Counted from the stretch's first letter, positions 8,514 to 17,261 are shown. The stretch: 55,473 nucleotides of DNA from Pseudomonas sp. QTF5 (GCF_000512695.2 NZ_AZRW02000019.1:1-55473), one strand, 5' to 3'. Numbers and translations: made by a program. Notes: generated by a model from the letters alone, not told the origin.

Positions 8514-8552
8514 AAAAAAACGCCGCTCATCTCACGATGGGCGGCGTTTTTT
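8514..8552 (-). terminator. rho-independent terminator of acnB (possibly bidirectional)
   Basis: A GC-rich stem (CGCCGCTCATC against GATGGGCGGCG, one mismatch) is flanked by an A run on the left and a T run on the right. It lies 15-53 bases downstream of the acnB stop, and could also stop readthrough from sdaC. Confidence 0.9.
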
Positions 8553-8566
8553 ATGGCGTTGTAACG

Positions 8567-11167
8567 TTAGGCTTGAACGACCGGGATGTTGGCGTTCGCA
8601 GCAGCTTCACGGAACTCGGCGATCTGGTCGAAGGACAGGTAGCGGTAAACATCGGCCGCCATGCTGTCGATCTTGCCAGCGTATTCCATGTACTCCTCGA
8701 CGGTCGGCAGGCGACCCAGGATCGATGCAACGGACGCCAGCTCGGCCGAAGCCAGGTAGACGTTCGCGCCGTCACCCAGACGGTTCGGGAAGTTACGGGT
8801 CGACGTCGACACCACGGTGGAGTTCGGCTCTACACGTGCCTGGTTACCCATGCACAGCGAGCAGCCTGGCATTTCCATGCGTGCGCCGGCCTTGCCGTAG
8901 ATACCGTAGTAGCCTTCTTCGGTCAGCTGGTGAGCGTCCATTTTGGTCGGCGGCGACAGCCACAGGCGGGTTGGCAGCTGACCTTTGACCTGATCCAGCA
9001 GTTTACCGGCAGCGCGGAAGTGACCGATGTTGGTCATGCACGAACCGATGAACACTTCGTCGATCTTCTCGCCAGCAACGCTGGACAGCAGACGGGCATC
9101 GTCCGGATCGTTTGGCGCGCAGAGCACAGGCTCTTTGATGTCGGCCAGGTCGATTTCGATGACTTCAGCGTATTCGGCGTCAGCATCGGCAACCATCAAC
9201 TCAGGGTTGGCGATCCAGGCTTCCATCGCTTGAGCACGACGTTCCAGGGTACGCACATCACCGTAGCCTTCACCGATCATCCAGCGCAGCAGGGTGATGT
9301 TGGAGCTCAGGTACTCGGTGATCGACTCTTTCGACAGCTTGATGGTGCAACCGGCAGCCGAACGTTCGGCCGAGGCGTCGGACAGCTCGAAAGCCTGTTC
9401 GATGCTCAGGTTGTCCAGGCCTTCGATTTCCAGAATGCGGCCGGAGAAGGCGTTCTTCTTGCCTTTCTTCTCGACGGTCAGCAAGCCAGCCTGAATCGCG
9501 AAGTAAGGAATGGCGTGAACCAGGTCACGCAGGGTGACGCCCGGTTGCATCTTGCCTTTGAAGCGCACCAGGATCGATTCCGGCATGTCCAGTGGCATCA
9601 CGCCAGTGGCAGCGGCGAATGCGACCAGACCGGAACCGGCCGGGAACGAAATGCCCATCGGGAAACGGGTGTGGGAGTCACCACCGGTGCCGACAGTGTC
9701 CGGCAGCAGCATGCGGTTCAGCCAGCTGTGGATGATGCCGTCGCCCGGACGCAGGGAAACGCCGCCGCGGGTCATGATGAAGTCAGGCAGGGTGTGGTGG
9801 GTGGTCACGTCGATCGGCTTTGGATAAGCCGCGGTGTGGCAGAACGACTGCATCACCAGATCGGCCGAGAAGCCCAGGCACGCCAGGTCTTTCAGTTCGT
9901 CACGGGTCATTGGACCGGTGGTGTCCTGGGAACCCACGGTGGTCATCTTCGGTTCGCAGTAGGTGCCAGGACGCACACCGGCTACGCCGCACGCCTTGCC
10001 GACCATTTTCTGCGCCAGGGTGAAACCCTTGGTGCTTTCGATCGGGGCATCCGGTTTCTTGAACAGGTCGAACGCTGGCAGACCCAGTTCGGCGCGAGCC
10101 TTATCGGTCAGGCCACGGCCGATGATCAGCGGAATACGACCGCCGGCACGGACTTCGTCCAACAGAACCGGGGTCTTCATTTCGAAGGTGGTGATGACTT
10201 CGTCGGTACCGTGCTTGCAGACTTTGCCAGCGTGCGGGTACAGGTCGATCACGTCGCCCATATTGATGTTGGTCACATCAAATTCGATTGGCAGTGCGCC
10301 GGCATCTTCCATGGTGTTGTAGAAGATCGGAGCGATCTTGCTGCCGAAGCAGAAGCCGCCAGCACGCTTGTTCGGCACGAAAGGAACGTCGTCGCCGAAG
10401 AACCACAGCACCGAGTTGGTGGCCGATTTACGCGACGAACCGGTACCGACCACGTCGCCGACGTAGGCGATCGGGAAGCCTTGACCGCGCATTTCTTCGA
10501 TCTGCTTCATCGGACCGATGGCGCCTTGCTGATCCGGAACGATGCCTTCACGGGCCATTTTCAGCATCGCCAGGGCGTGCAGCGGGATGTCCGGACGGGA
10601 CCAGGCGTCAGGAGCAGGGGACAGGTCGTCGGTGTTGGTTTCGCCAGTCACCTTGAACACGCGCAGGCTGATCTTGTCGGCCAGCACCGGGCGGTTCTTG
10701 AACCACTCGCCGTCGGCCCAGGATTGCAGAACGCCTTTGGCGTGAACGTTGCCGTTCTTGGCTCTTTCAGCCACGTCGTGGAAGGCATCGAACATCAGCA
10801 GGGTGTGCTTGAGTTCTTCGGCGGCCACTGGTGCCAGTTCGGCGTCGTCCAGCAGATTGACCAGCGTCACGATGTTGTAGCCGCCCTGCATGGTGCCGAG
10901 CAGTTCAACAGCGCGTTTCTTGTCGATCAGAGGGGATTTGGCTTCGCCTTTGGCGAGGGCAGAGAGGAAACCGGCCTTTACATAGGCAGCTTCGTCCACG
11001 CCTGGCGGAACGCGATTGGTGATCAGGTCAACGAGGAAGGCTTCTTCGCCAGCCGGGGGATTCTTCAGCAGCTCGACCAGGCCTGCAGTTTGTTCGGCGT
11101 TAAGCGGCTGGGGAACGATACCCAGTGCTGCGCGCTCTTCGATATGTTTGCGGTAGGCTTCAAGCAC
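8567..11167 (-). CDS. acnB: aconitate hydratase B
   Basis: An 866-residue bifunctional aconitase/2-methylisocitrate dehydratase of the TCA cycle, cytoplasmic, with a 4Fe-4S cluster. Family hallmarks are the N-terminal HEAT-like domain starting [15 protein letters not shown], the swivel region [43 protein letters not shown], and the cluster-binding region [10 protein letters not shown] with [10 protein letters not shown] set the start at the GTG at 11167: it yields the AcnB N terminus and has GAGGG 8 bases upstream, while longer frames add 16 unrelated residues. It is monocistronic, ends in a clear terminator, and has an unusually long, structured upstream region. Confidence 0.97.
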   Translation of the reverse strand: MLEAYRKHIEERAALGIVPQPLNAEQTAGLVELLKNPPAGEEAFLVDLITNRVPPGVDEAAYVKAGFLSALAKGEAKSPLIDKKRAVELLGTMQGGYNIVTLVNLLDDAELAPVAAEELKHTLLMFDAFHDVAERAKNGNVHAKGVLQSWADGEWFKNRPVLADKISLRVFKVTGETNTDDLSPAPDAWSRPDIPLHALAMLKMAREGIVPDQQGAIGPMKQIEEMRGQGFPIAYVGDVVGTGSSRKSATNSVLWFFGDDVPFVPNKRAGGFCFGSKIAPIFYNTMEDAGALPIEFDVTNINMGDVIDLYPHAGKVCKHGTDEVITTFEMKTPVLLDEVRAGGRIPLIIGRGLTDKARAELGLPAFDLFKKPDAPIESTKGFTLAQKMVGKACGVAGVRPGTYCEPKMTTVGSQDTTGPMTRDELKDLACLGFSADLVMQSFCHTAAYPKPIDVTTHHTLPDFIMTRGGVSLRPGDGIIHSWLNRMLLPDTVGTGGDSHTRFPMGISFPAGSGLVAFAAATGVMPLDMPESILVRFKGKMQPGVTLRDLVHAIPYFAIQAGLLTVEKKGKKNAFSGRILEIEGLDNLSIEQAFELSDASAERSAAGCTIKLSKESITEYLSSNITLLRWMIGEGYGDVRTLERRAQAMEAWIANPELMVADADAEYAEVIEIDLADIKEPVLCAPNDPDDARLLSSVAGEKIDEVFIGSCMTNIGHFRAAGKLLDQVKGQLPTRLWLSPPTKMDAHQLTEEGYYGIYGKAGARMEMPGCSLCMGNQARVEPNSTVVSTSTRNFPNRLGDGANVYLASAELASVASILGRLPTVEEYMEYAGKIDSMAADVYRYLSFDQIAEFREAAANANIPVVQA

Positions 11168-11287
11168 AGTTATTACCCTCATCAGTGGTCCCAAATGGGT
11201 GTCCGGGACGCTCATCCCGAAATTGCCGTACTCATGCGCTGCGTGGCGTTGTGGGCCGCTTAGCCAGAATTACCGGCAATTCCTTAC

Positions 11288-11427
11288 AGAAGCTGCTTTC
11301 AAAGTTTTACGCCTGCAGAACGGGGAGCTGATGAGGGTTGGCGTCAGGTTTTTCACCGCTGAAAAACCCTTCGCCAACACCGCTCTGAAGGAACGACTGT
11401 GCTCGTGACGCTTTGAAAACAGCTTCT
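11288..11427 (-). promoter_or_regulatory. nested hairpin in the putative acnB leader
   Basis: On the acnB strand the outer arms 11427-11411 and 11304-11288 form a 17-base-pair stem with a single G-U wobble (AGAAGCTG at the outer end). Inside it, 11378-11337 folds into a second stem: GTTGGCG/CGCCAAC, a 3x3 internal loop, then a perfect 9-bp stem GGTTTTTCA/TGAAAAACC with a 4-base loop. It ends 120 bases before the acnB start and has no U tract, so it is not a terminator. It could be a structured 5' leader or a separate small RNA; neither is proven. Confidence 0.6.
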
Positions 11428-11458
11428 AACGGACATTGGCGCCTTAAAAGGCTGGCTG

Positions 11459-11487
11459 ATTCTACGGCAAAAAAAATTTAAAGGTAA
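11459..11487 (-). promoter_or_regulatory. candidate sigma-70 promoter for acnB
   Basis: On the minus strand TTACCT (11487-11482) and TAGAAT (11464-11459) are 17 bases apart, the second matching the -10 consensus at five of six positions. Transcription would begin near 11452, giving a leader of about 285 bases. The -35 match is weak. Confidence 0.4.
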
Positions 11488-11573
11488 GTTAGCCTCAGAA
11501 TTTTGAAGGGTGATGAATGTTAGACAAAGGGCTAACATGCCGACCTGTTCTGCTTTCCCGTGTTTTGCCTACT

Positions 11574-12044
11574 ATGCCCAATCAGACCATCAAAACCCCC
11601 TGCGTCGGCCTCTGCTCCACTGTTTACGGTGACCTGGTGTGCCGTGGCTGCAAGCGTTTCCACCATGAAGTGATTCACTGGAACGGTTACAACGAGGAAG
11701 AAAAACGCGCGGTGTGGCTGCGTCTTGAGCAACTGCTGTCGCAGGTGATGGCCAGTAAAATAGAGATTTTCGACCCCGCGTTGCTGCGTCTGCAGCTGGA
11801 GCAGCGCAAGATTCGTTTTGTGCCGCATCAGTCGGAATATTGCTGGGCATACCAATTGATCGCCCGGGGGGCGCGGGTCATCAATAATCTGGAAGCCTAC
11901 GGGATGGTGTTGCTGCCGGAGTTTCGCGACTGGAACCTACCGGAATTGCGCGATGCCATTGATCGGGAATTTTTTCTGCTGTCTGAGGCGCATTACCAGC
12001 GCTACATTGCGCCGGGGTTTCTCAAGGATGCGTTTGGCGGTTAA
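11574..12044 (+). CDS. DUF1289 domain-containing protein
   Basis: A 156-residue protein whose N terminus is a DUF1289 module: TPCVGLCSTVYGDLVCRGC followed by KRFHHEVIHW, with four cysteines that probably bind a metal or Fe-S centre. The rest (DPALLRLQLEQRKIRFVPH and a helical C terminus) is less typical of the short DUF1289 proteins and looks Pseudomonas-specific. I chose MPNQTIKTPC at 11574 as the family-like start. An in-frame ATG at 11517 has the better ribosome site (GAAGGGTGATGA) and would add 19 residues, so the start is uncertain. It is divergent from acnB. Confidence 0.75.
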   Translation: MPNQTIKTPCVGLCSTVYGDLVCRGCKRFHHEVIHWNGYNEEEKRAVWLRLEQLLSQVMASKIEIFDPALLRLQLEQRKIRFVPHQSEYCWAYQLIARGARVINNLEAYGMVLLPEFRDWNLPELRDAIDREFFLLSEAHYQRYIAPGFLKDAFGG

Positions 12045-12054
12045 ATCTTAAAAG

Positions 12055-12149
12055 CTTCGCGAGCAAGCCCGCTCCCACATTGGATCTGTGTCGTTCACAA
12101 ATTTCATGACCAATGGAGATCCCATGTGGGAGCGGGCTTGCTCGCGAAG
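12055..12149. repeat. inverted REP pair
   Basis: Two REP units in tail-to-tail order (CGCGAGCAAGCCCGCTCCCA first, then TGTGGGAGCGGGCTTGCTCG). It lies between the converging DUF1289 and usp genes. Confidence 0.92.
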
Positions 12150-12173
12150 GCTATTTATCTGACGCCGAAAATC

Positions 12174-13037
12174 TCAATGCTGGGTCACGATCTCTTCCAG
12201 ATGATCCATGATCGTATCCGGCTTGAGCACCAGCACATCGCTCTCCAGCGAATCCAGCACCACCTCCGCCGTATTACCGATCAACGCCCCCGACAACCCG
12301 GTCCGCGCCACCGTGCCAATCACCGTCACGGAGGCCCCCAGCTTATGGGCCATGTACGGAATCAACACATCCGCCGGACCTTCCGCGATATGCAGGTGGT
12401 CGTCGTCAATGTCGAACTCGGCCTGAAAGGCTTTGCATTGCTCGCGATAGCGGGCCTCAATGGTTTCGCTGAGCTGAAACGTCGGGTCGGCGGCCGAGAG
12501 CATCGGCGACGGATGGGCGCTGATCACGTGTAAATGAGCTTTGGCCAGGCTGGAAATGTCGTAGCCATGATCGATGATGCTGGCGTGCAAGGTGCGGTGT
12601 TCGCCGTCGATGTTACCGACATCGATGGCCGCCAGGATCACGCCGCCGGTCCAGGGTTTGGCGGTTTTTACCAGCAGCACCGGAGTCGGGCAGTAGCGCA
12701 GCAGTTTCCAGTCCGCCGGGGTCAGCAGGGCTTTTTTCAGCGGGCTGTCAGGGAAATGCTGCTTGACCACCAACCCGCAGCCTTCAGCTTGCTGCACATC
12801 GACGATGGTTTCGTGCAGGCTGTCGTTCCAGGCTTGTTCGGTGGTGACGCTATAACCGTCCTCCAACAGCGCTGCCTTGAGCACACCCAGCACGCCAGCG
12901 TGGTCATGCTTTTTATCGCAGACCAGCAGGTGCAAATGGGCCTGGGTCACGCCAGCGATCAGTTTGGCCCGTTTGAGCGCCAGGCTCTCCGAGTGCTCGG
13001 GTTCGATGACCACCAGAATGCTGCGAATGGCTTGCAT
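12174..13037 (-). CDS. tandem universal stress protein
   Basis: A 287-residue cytoplasmic protein made of two Usp domains. The first begins MQAIRSILVVIEPEHSE; the second begins near GGVILAAIDVGN and carries the ATP-binding signature around GTVARTGLSGALIGNTAEVVL with the terminal DVLVLKP strand. The start at 13037 has a GGGAGATTCC ribosome site; a longer frame to 13100 lacks support. An ANR/FNR box and a well-placed -10 lie directly upstream, so expression under oxygen limitation is likely. In P. aeruginosa several usp genes (for example PA3309 and PA4352) are ANR-dependent and aid anaerobic survival. Confidence 0.9.
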   Translation of the reverse strand: MQAIRSILVVIEPEHSESLALKRAKLIAGVTQAHLHLLVCDKKHDHAGVLGVLKAALLEDGYSVTTEQAWNDSLHETIVDVQQAEGCGLVVKQHFPDSPLKKALLTPADWKLLRYCPTPVLLVKTAKPWTGGVILAAIDVGNIDGEHRTLHASIIDHGYDISSLAKAHLHVISAHPSPMLSAADPTFQLSETIEARYREQCKAFQAEFDIDDDHLHIAEGPADVLIPYMAHKLGASVTVIGTVARTGLSGALIGNTAEVVLDSLESDVLVLKPDTIMDHLEEIVTQH

Positions 13038-13079
13038 GATCGGAATCTCCCTGGAAGGTAAAAAACACTGCGTTGGACA

Positions 13080-13122
13080 ACTATAGTTGCTGGTCGGCAT
13101 TCGGCGACTTGATGCATATCAA
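13080..13122 (-). promoter_or_regulatory. ANR/FNR-box promoter of the usp gene
   Basis: TTGATGCATATCAA at 13109-13122 is a perfect match to the ANR/FNR consensus TTGATNNNNATCAA. On the usp strand a TATAGT -10 element follows at 13085-13080. The expected start near 13073 puts the box centre at about -42, the classic class II activator position. The box also lies about 85 bases upstream of miaE on the other strand. Confidence 0.8.
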
Positions 13123-13155
13123 CGGTTGGCGGCTGGTGGTCTGTCGGCAGGCCGG

Positions 13156-13161
13156 TATAAT
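13156..13161 (+). promoter_or_regulatory. candidate -10 element for miaE
   Basis: A perfect TATAAT lies 38 bases before the chosen miaE start. No good -35 hexamer is found at normal spacing, so the call rests on the -10 alone. Confidence 0.4.
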
Positions 13162-13199
13162 CGGCGCCCTTCGTTCTGTACCTTTTATCCGTGAGCCCC

Positions 13200-13808
13200 A
13201 TGATCCTTCCCGAAATTCACGAATTCCTTGGCTGCCGCACGCCCGCTGGCTGGGTCCAGGCCGCGTTGGCCGATCAGGAAACCTTGCTGATCGACCACAA
13301 AAATTGCGAATTCAAGGCGGCCAGCACGGCGTTGAGCCTGATTGCCAAATACCACTCCCACGTCGATCTGATCAACCTGATGTCGCGTCTGGCCCGGGAA
13401 GAACTGGTGCACCACGAACAGGTCATGCGCCTGATGAAAAAGCGCAAGATCGAGCTGCGTCAGCTGTCCGCCGGGCGTTACGCCTCGGGGCTGCGCAAAG
13501 TAGTGCGCAGCCACGAACCGGTGAAACTGGTGGATACCTTGGTGGTCGGCGCCTTCATCGAAGCCCGCAGCTGCGAGCGTTTCGAGGCATTGGTGCCGCA
13601 TCTGGATGAAGAGCTGGGCAAGTTCTACTTCGGTCTGCTGAAAAGCGAGGCGCGGCATTTCCAGGGTTACCTGAAACTGGCTTATCAGTATGGAGACGCC
13701 AAGGACATCGCCCAGGTGATCGACAAGGTTCGTGACGCCGAGCAGGCGTTGATCGAGTCGCCGGATGTGGAGTTTCGCTTTCACAGTGGTGTGCCGGTAG
13801 CGGCGTGA
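13200..13808 (+). CDS. miaE: tRNA 2-methylthio-N6-isopentenyl adenosine-37 hydroxylase
   Basis: A 202-residue diiron monooxygenase that hydroxylates ms2i6A37 in tRNA, in the cytoplasm. It shows the MiaE opening ILPEIHEFLGCRTP, the ferritin-like helices with the iron ligand signatures REELVHHEQV and SEARHFQGYL, and QETLLIDHKNCEFKAAS. Length fits the family. Start choice is uncertain: a GTG at 13191 would add three residues, and no strong ribosome site is visible for either. As the enzyme consumes oxygen, its closeness to an ANR box on the other strand is noteworthy. Confidence 0.93.
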   Translation: MILPEIHEFLGCRTPAGWVQAALADQETLLIDHKNCEFKAASTALSLIAKYHSHVDLINLMSRLAREELVHHEQVMRLMKKRKIELRQLSAGRYASGLRKVVRSHEPVKLVDTLVVGAFIEARSCERFEALVPHLDEELGKFYFGLLKSEARHFQGYLKLAYQYGDAKDIAQVIDKVRDAEQALIESPDVEFRFHSGVPVAA

Positions 13809-13853
13809 TAAAGACAGAAGATCAAAAGATCGCAGCCTTCGGGCCACCCTATT

Positions 13854-13884
13854 GATCGTTCCCACGCAGAGCGGGGGAACGATC
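13854..13884. repeat. GATCGTTCCC palindrome
   Basis: Inverted arms GATCGTTCCC and GGGAACGATC around a short spacer. A fuller copy of the same repeat lies at 40878-40916. Confidence 0.8.
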
Positions 13885-13945
13885 CTATCGGGCTGTCCGC
13901 CGCATCATTGGCCAGGCGGGAAACGGTCAAAGACTGTGAAGCGGC

Positions 13946-14434
13946 TTAGCGGCTCAAACCCAGACGCTCATGCCATTGGGCGATCGACTCTTCGGGCCAG
14001 ACATCACACTGTCGGTCAGCGGGCTGCGTCTGGACTTCCACCCATGATGCTTTCGAACCGAGCATCACGTGCGTGTACTCGGGTGGTACCGGCAGCGCCG
14101 TGTCGATGACCGAGGCGAATGGGTGAACAAGGTCTGGCCATTCAGGACTGAACACCCATAATCCCGAGCCGCAAACGGAACAGAAATGCCGCTCGGCGGT
14201 GCTGCGGTGGGCGCGTTTGTCACCTTCTTCCTTGAGCCGCGCATGGTAAATCGAGATGTGCTTGCGACCGCGCACCTTGAGGCTGGCGGCATCGCCAGCG
14301 ATGTTGATCGCATAACCGCCACCGCCCTGGGTCTTGCGACAGATCGAGCAATAGCAAAGTTGATAAGGGTAGGGGTGGGCGCTGGTCAGGCTGAACGACA
14401 CCGCGCCGCAATGGCAGGAGCCTTCGAGCTGCAT
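13946..14434 (-). CDS. GFA family protein (CENP-V/glutathione-dependent formaldehyde-activating-like)
   Basis: A 162-residue zinc-binding protein. Cysteine motifs are in family order: GSCHCGAVSF at the N terminus, CYCSICRKTQGG, and FCSVCGSGLW. The fold is known from Gfa, which binds glutathione, but most homologues have no proven enzyme activity, so the formaldehyde label should not be taken literally. The ATG at 14434 has GGAG 7 bases upstream and gives the usual N terminus. It is separated from alkA by a REP pair and is probably transcribed alone. Confidence 0.88.
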   Translation of the reverse strand: MQLEGSCHCGAVSFSLTSAHPYPYQLCYCSICRKTQGGGGYAINIAGDAASLKVRGRKHISIYHARLKEEGDKRAHRSTAERHFCSVCGSGLWVFSPEWPDLVHPFASVIDTALPVPPEYTHVMLGSKASWVEVQTQPADRQCDVWPEESIAQWHERLGLSR

Positions 14435-14518
14435 GGGAAACTCCGACAGATCTTGGGATGGCTCAAGACAGCCTAGACTGTCAGTGTTCCCGGGCAGTTG
14501 AATTTGTGCTGGCGGGCC

Positions 14519-14615
14519 TCTTCGCGAGTAAGCCCGCTCCCACACTTGATCGTTTTCGTACACAAAATCTGTGTTCACTGAAGATCTAATGTGGGAGCGG
14601 GCTTGCTCGCGAAGA
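14519..14615. repeat. inverted REP pair
   Basis: Reverse REP unit, then a forward REP unit, separated by about 45 bases. It occupies the gap between the GFA gene and the alkA stop. Confidence 0.92.
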
Positions 14616-14628
14616 ACGATAACGCGGT

Positions 14629-15246
14629 CTACCGGCTGGGCACCCGCCACAAATACCACGCCGCCACCGTCCGATAAGGACTCCAAGCCAACCCGATTTC
14701 AATCATCTGCTTGCGAGTCGGCTGTACCTCCAACCTCTTCAGCCGCCGATAACCCTCACGCACCCCAAAGTCATCGGCCGGCAAAATGTCTGGCCGCTCC
14801 AGGCTGTAGATCAGCAGCATTTCCACCGTCCAGCGACCCACCCCGCGCAAGGTAATCAGGCGCTCGATCAATGCTTCGTCATCCATGGCCAGGGCCGTGG
14901 CGTAATCCGGCACCATACCCTCCAGAGCCGCCTGAGCGATGCCCTGAATGGTCGCGATCTTGCTGGCGGAAAACCCGCAACTGCGCATTTGATCGAAGTC
15001 TGTCGCCAGAATCTGCTCGGGTCTGGGGAAGGTGTTCGAAGGAAATAACGCCAGCAGCCGGCCGACAATCGCATCGCCGGCCTTTGCATGCAGTTGCTGA
15101 TAGGCAATCGCCCGCACCAGTGACTCATAAGGATCGCGAGCCGCATGGGGCTGATGCAGGCAGGGGCCGATGGCGTCGATGTGGCGTTGCCAGTCGGCAT
15201 CGAGGGCCGAGAGAAATTCACTGGCCAGTTGATAGGTGTCGGGCAT
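14629..15246 (-). CDS. DNA-3-methyladenine glycosylase II (AlkA-type HhH-GPD)
   Basis: A 205-residue base-excision repair glycosylase removing alkylated purines. The helix-hairpin-helix is LRGVGRWTVEMLL (about 133-145), followed by the GPD region with the catalytic aspartate in ILPADDFGVREG (Asp158/159). It has the short architecture without the N-terminal domain of E. coli AlkA, common in Pseudomonas. The start at 15246 has AGGA 6 bases upstream. It lies 74 bases downstream of the PEP-mutase-like gene and near ada, all on the minus strand, so co-regulation in alkylation repair is possible. Confidence 0.9.
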   Translation of the reverse strand: MPDTYQLASEFLSALDADWQRHIDAIGPCLHQPHAARDPYESLVRAIAYQQLHAKAGDAIVGRLLALFPSNTFPRPEQILATDFDQMRSCGFSASKIATIQGIAQAALEGMVPDYATALAMDDEALIERLITLRGVGRWTVEMLLIYSLERPDILPADDFGVREGYRRLKRLEVQPTRKQMIEIGLAWSPYRTVAAWYLWRVPSR

Positions 15247-15320
15247 GGAGCATCCTGAAGCGCGGGTGACTGCGGGAAGATTAGCCCTCACCCCGCAGCG
15301 CCGCACTCCATTGCTTGCGG

Positions 15321-16133
15321 TCAAATTTTACCGGTGGGGGCCAGCAGGGCGTTCACTTGGCCATAAGTGAAGGCCTTGAGGTCGCTGCTATCGAGTTTTC
15401 CGGTTTCCAGAAAGCTTTTGGCTACCGACGCCATAGCGCCGTAGAGGAATTCGGCGATGCTCGAGCCGGCACTCAAACGGCGCACGCCGAGGGTTTTCAG
15501 TTCCTCAGGTGAAGGCAGGCCCGAGAAACCGAGTACGTTCACCGGCAGCGTCGTGCCACGGCACAGCGCTTCGATCTCATACGCCGCCGTGACGCCCGCC
15601 GCGAACAGCCCGTCGGCCCCGGCTGCCTGATACAACGCGGCCCGTTTAAGTGTCTCTGCTACGCGATCTTCGGCTGGCACCAGGCCTCTGAGGTACACGT
15701 CGGTACGAGCGTTGATGAACAAATTCACATCACGGCGGTTGGCAACCTGGCGAGCGATTTCGATCTTGCGGGCCAGCAGCTCGGGCGACGAAGCGCCGTC
15801 CTCGATATTAATCCCCACGGCACCGGCGGCGATCACTGCGTCGATCACTTGCGCAACCCGCCCCAGGACATCGGAATAGCCGGCCTCAATGTCCACGGTC
15901 AACGGCACGCTGATGACCCGGGCAATGGACTCGACGGTGGAAACGAGCCGTTCAAGCGGCAAGGTATTGCCATCCGGGTAACCGTGAGCCCAAGCCACCG
16001 CCGCGCTACTGGTGGCGACGGCCTTGCTGCCCAGTTGTTCGACCAGTCGCGCTCCGGTGGCATCGGCAACGTTGGTCAGAATCAGCAAGCCACTCTGGTG
16101 CAGCTGGTGGAATTGGTTGTCGAGTGTGTCCAT
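15321..16133 (-). CDS. isocitrate lyase/PEP mutase superfamily protein
   Basis: A 270-residue TIM-barrel enzyme of the PEP mutase/isocitrate lyase superfamily. Features are the N-terminal ILTNVADATGARLVEQLG, the metal/oxyanion segment VDIEAGYSD, GINIEDGASS, and FINARTDVYLRG. It lacks the KKCGH loop of true isocitrate lyase, so isocitrate cleavage is not expected; C-C or P-C lyase activity on a small oxoacid is the family range, and the substrate is unknown. The ribosome site AAGGAAGGACATTCG is strong. It lies between ada and alkA on the same strand. Confidence 0.85.
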   Translation of the reverse strand: MDTLDNQFHQLHQSGLLILTNVADATGARLVEQLGSKAVATSSAAVAWAHGYPDGNTLPLERLVSTVESIARVISVPLTVDIEAGYSDVLGRVAQVIDAVIAAGAVGINIEDGASSPELLARKIEIARQVANRRDVNLFINARTDVYLRGLVPAEDRVAETLKRAALYQAAGADGLFAAGVTAAYEIEALCRGTTLPVNVLGFSGLPSPEELKTLGVRRLSAGSSIAEFLYGAMASVAKSFLETGKLDSSDLKAFTYGQVNALLAPTGKI

Positions 16134-16178
16134 CGAATGTCCTTCCTTATGACTTTTTTTGAATAAACGGCGGATTGA

Positions 16179-17261
16179 TCAGAATGCGAGTTGTTGGGTG
16201 ATTTGCACCGCGGCGCTTTCCAGCCTGAGCAGAAACGCCTTGCGCGGTTGTCCTCCACCATAGCCGGTCAATGAGCCGTCTGCGCCGATCACCCGATGAC
16301 AGGGCAGCACAATCGCCAGGCGGTTTTGTCCGTTGGCCAGACCCACGGCGCGACTGGCGCCGGGCTTGCCCAGTTGCGCGGCGATGGCGCCATAAGTAGT
16401 GGTGTGGCCGTAGAGGATTTTCATCAGTTCAGCCCACACCTGCCGGGCGAAAGCGCTGCCGGGCAGGTGCAGTGGCACGTTGAATTCGGTTCGTTTACCT
16501 GCGAAGTATTGCGCCAGTTCTTGTTCAATCTGCTGCAAATGCCCGTTGTGACCGGGGGCCACGGCGTAGCCATAACGGTGTTGCAGTTCTTCGATTTCCT
16601 TGGTCAGTGCCGGTCGATCGAGAAACTCCAGCAGCACCAGCCCACGCTGTTCGGCCATGGCGATCATCGGCCCCAGCGGTGTGGTCAGCCGAGTGAACAG
16701 CAGCGGCTCACTGTGGGCGGCGCGGCCGGGCGTGATATGGAACGACTTTTGAAACGCATCGCGAAAGCCACTCAGGGATTCGTAGCCGGAGTCGAACGCG
16801 GCGTTGTCGATGGATTCGCCCTGTTTGATGCCACCGAGGGCAATGCCCAGGCGCCGGCTGCGCAGCCAGGCGTGAAAGGTCATGCCGAAATGCTGCTTGA
16901 ACCAGCGGCGCAGTTTCAGCGGCTCGATGCCCTCGGCAAGCAACTGGGCGTCGGTCCAGCGCAGGTCGGGATCCGCGTCGACGGATTTGAGCAGCCGCTG
17001 CACCCAGTCCGGCGCGATGGCCGCGGCGTCCAGTGGCTTGCAACGCAGGCAGGCCCGATAGCCTGCCGACATCGCCTCATCGGCATGGGCGAAGAACTCG
17101 ACGTTTTCCGGCTTCGGTTTGCGCGCCGTACAGCCGGGGCGGCAGAAAATGCCAGTGGTTTTGACCGCGGTAAAAAACACCCCCTCGTAGGCGGTGTCGC
17201 GTTCGAGCATGGCGCGAACCATCTCGGCATGGGGCGGAAGCACAGCGTTTTGTAGGTTCAT
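16179..17261 (-). CDS. ada: Ada: methylphosphotriester sensor and O6-methylguanine-DNA methyltransferase
   Basis: A 360-residue suicide methyltransferase and activator. The N-terminal zinc site has Cys40, Cys44 (CRPGC), Cys71 and Cys74 (CLRC). An AraC-type helix-turn-helix follows (FDSGYESLSGFRDAFQKSF). The C-terminal domain has the active-site PCHRVIGADGSLTGYGGG. Length matches E. coli Ada. I chose the ATG at 17261; a frame extending to 17297 has no support, though no strong ribosome site is seen at either. Methylation of the N-terminal Cys turns Ada into an activator of its own gene and repair genes, which fits the nearby alkA. Confidence 0.94.
   Translation of the reverse strand: MNLQNAVLPPHAEMVRAMLERDTAYEGVFFTAVKTTGIFCRPGCTARKPKPENVEFFAHADEAMSAGYRACLRCKPLDAAAIAPDWVQRLLKSVDADPDLRWTDAQLLAEGIEPLKLRRWFKQHFGMTFHAWLRSRRLGIALGGIKQGESIDNAAFDSGYESLSGFRDAFQKSFHITPGRAAHSEPLLFTRLTTPLGPMIAMAEQRGLVLLEFLDRPALTKEIEELQHRYGYAVAPGHNGHLQQIEQELAQYFAGKRTEFNVPLHLPGSAFARQVWAELMKILYGHTTTYGAIAAQLGKPGASRAVGLANGQNRLAIVLPCHRVIGADGSLTGYGGGQPRKAFLLRLESAAVQITQQLAF

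Noticed and set aside
8537..11263. A 908-codon open frame on the plus strand opposite acnB
   Set aside because: It is the antisense shadow of a certain acnB gene; the translation is rich in His, Arg and Gln without any domain, as expected for the complement of high-GC coding DNA.
13946..14434. A glutathione-dependent formaldehyde-activating enzyme in the strict sense
   Set aside because: Only the general GFA zinc motifs are seen, and no formaldehyde-detoxification genes lie near.
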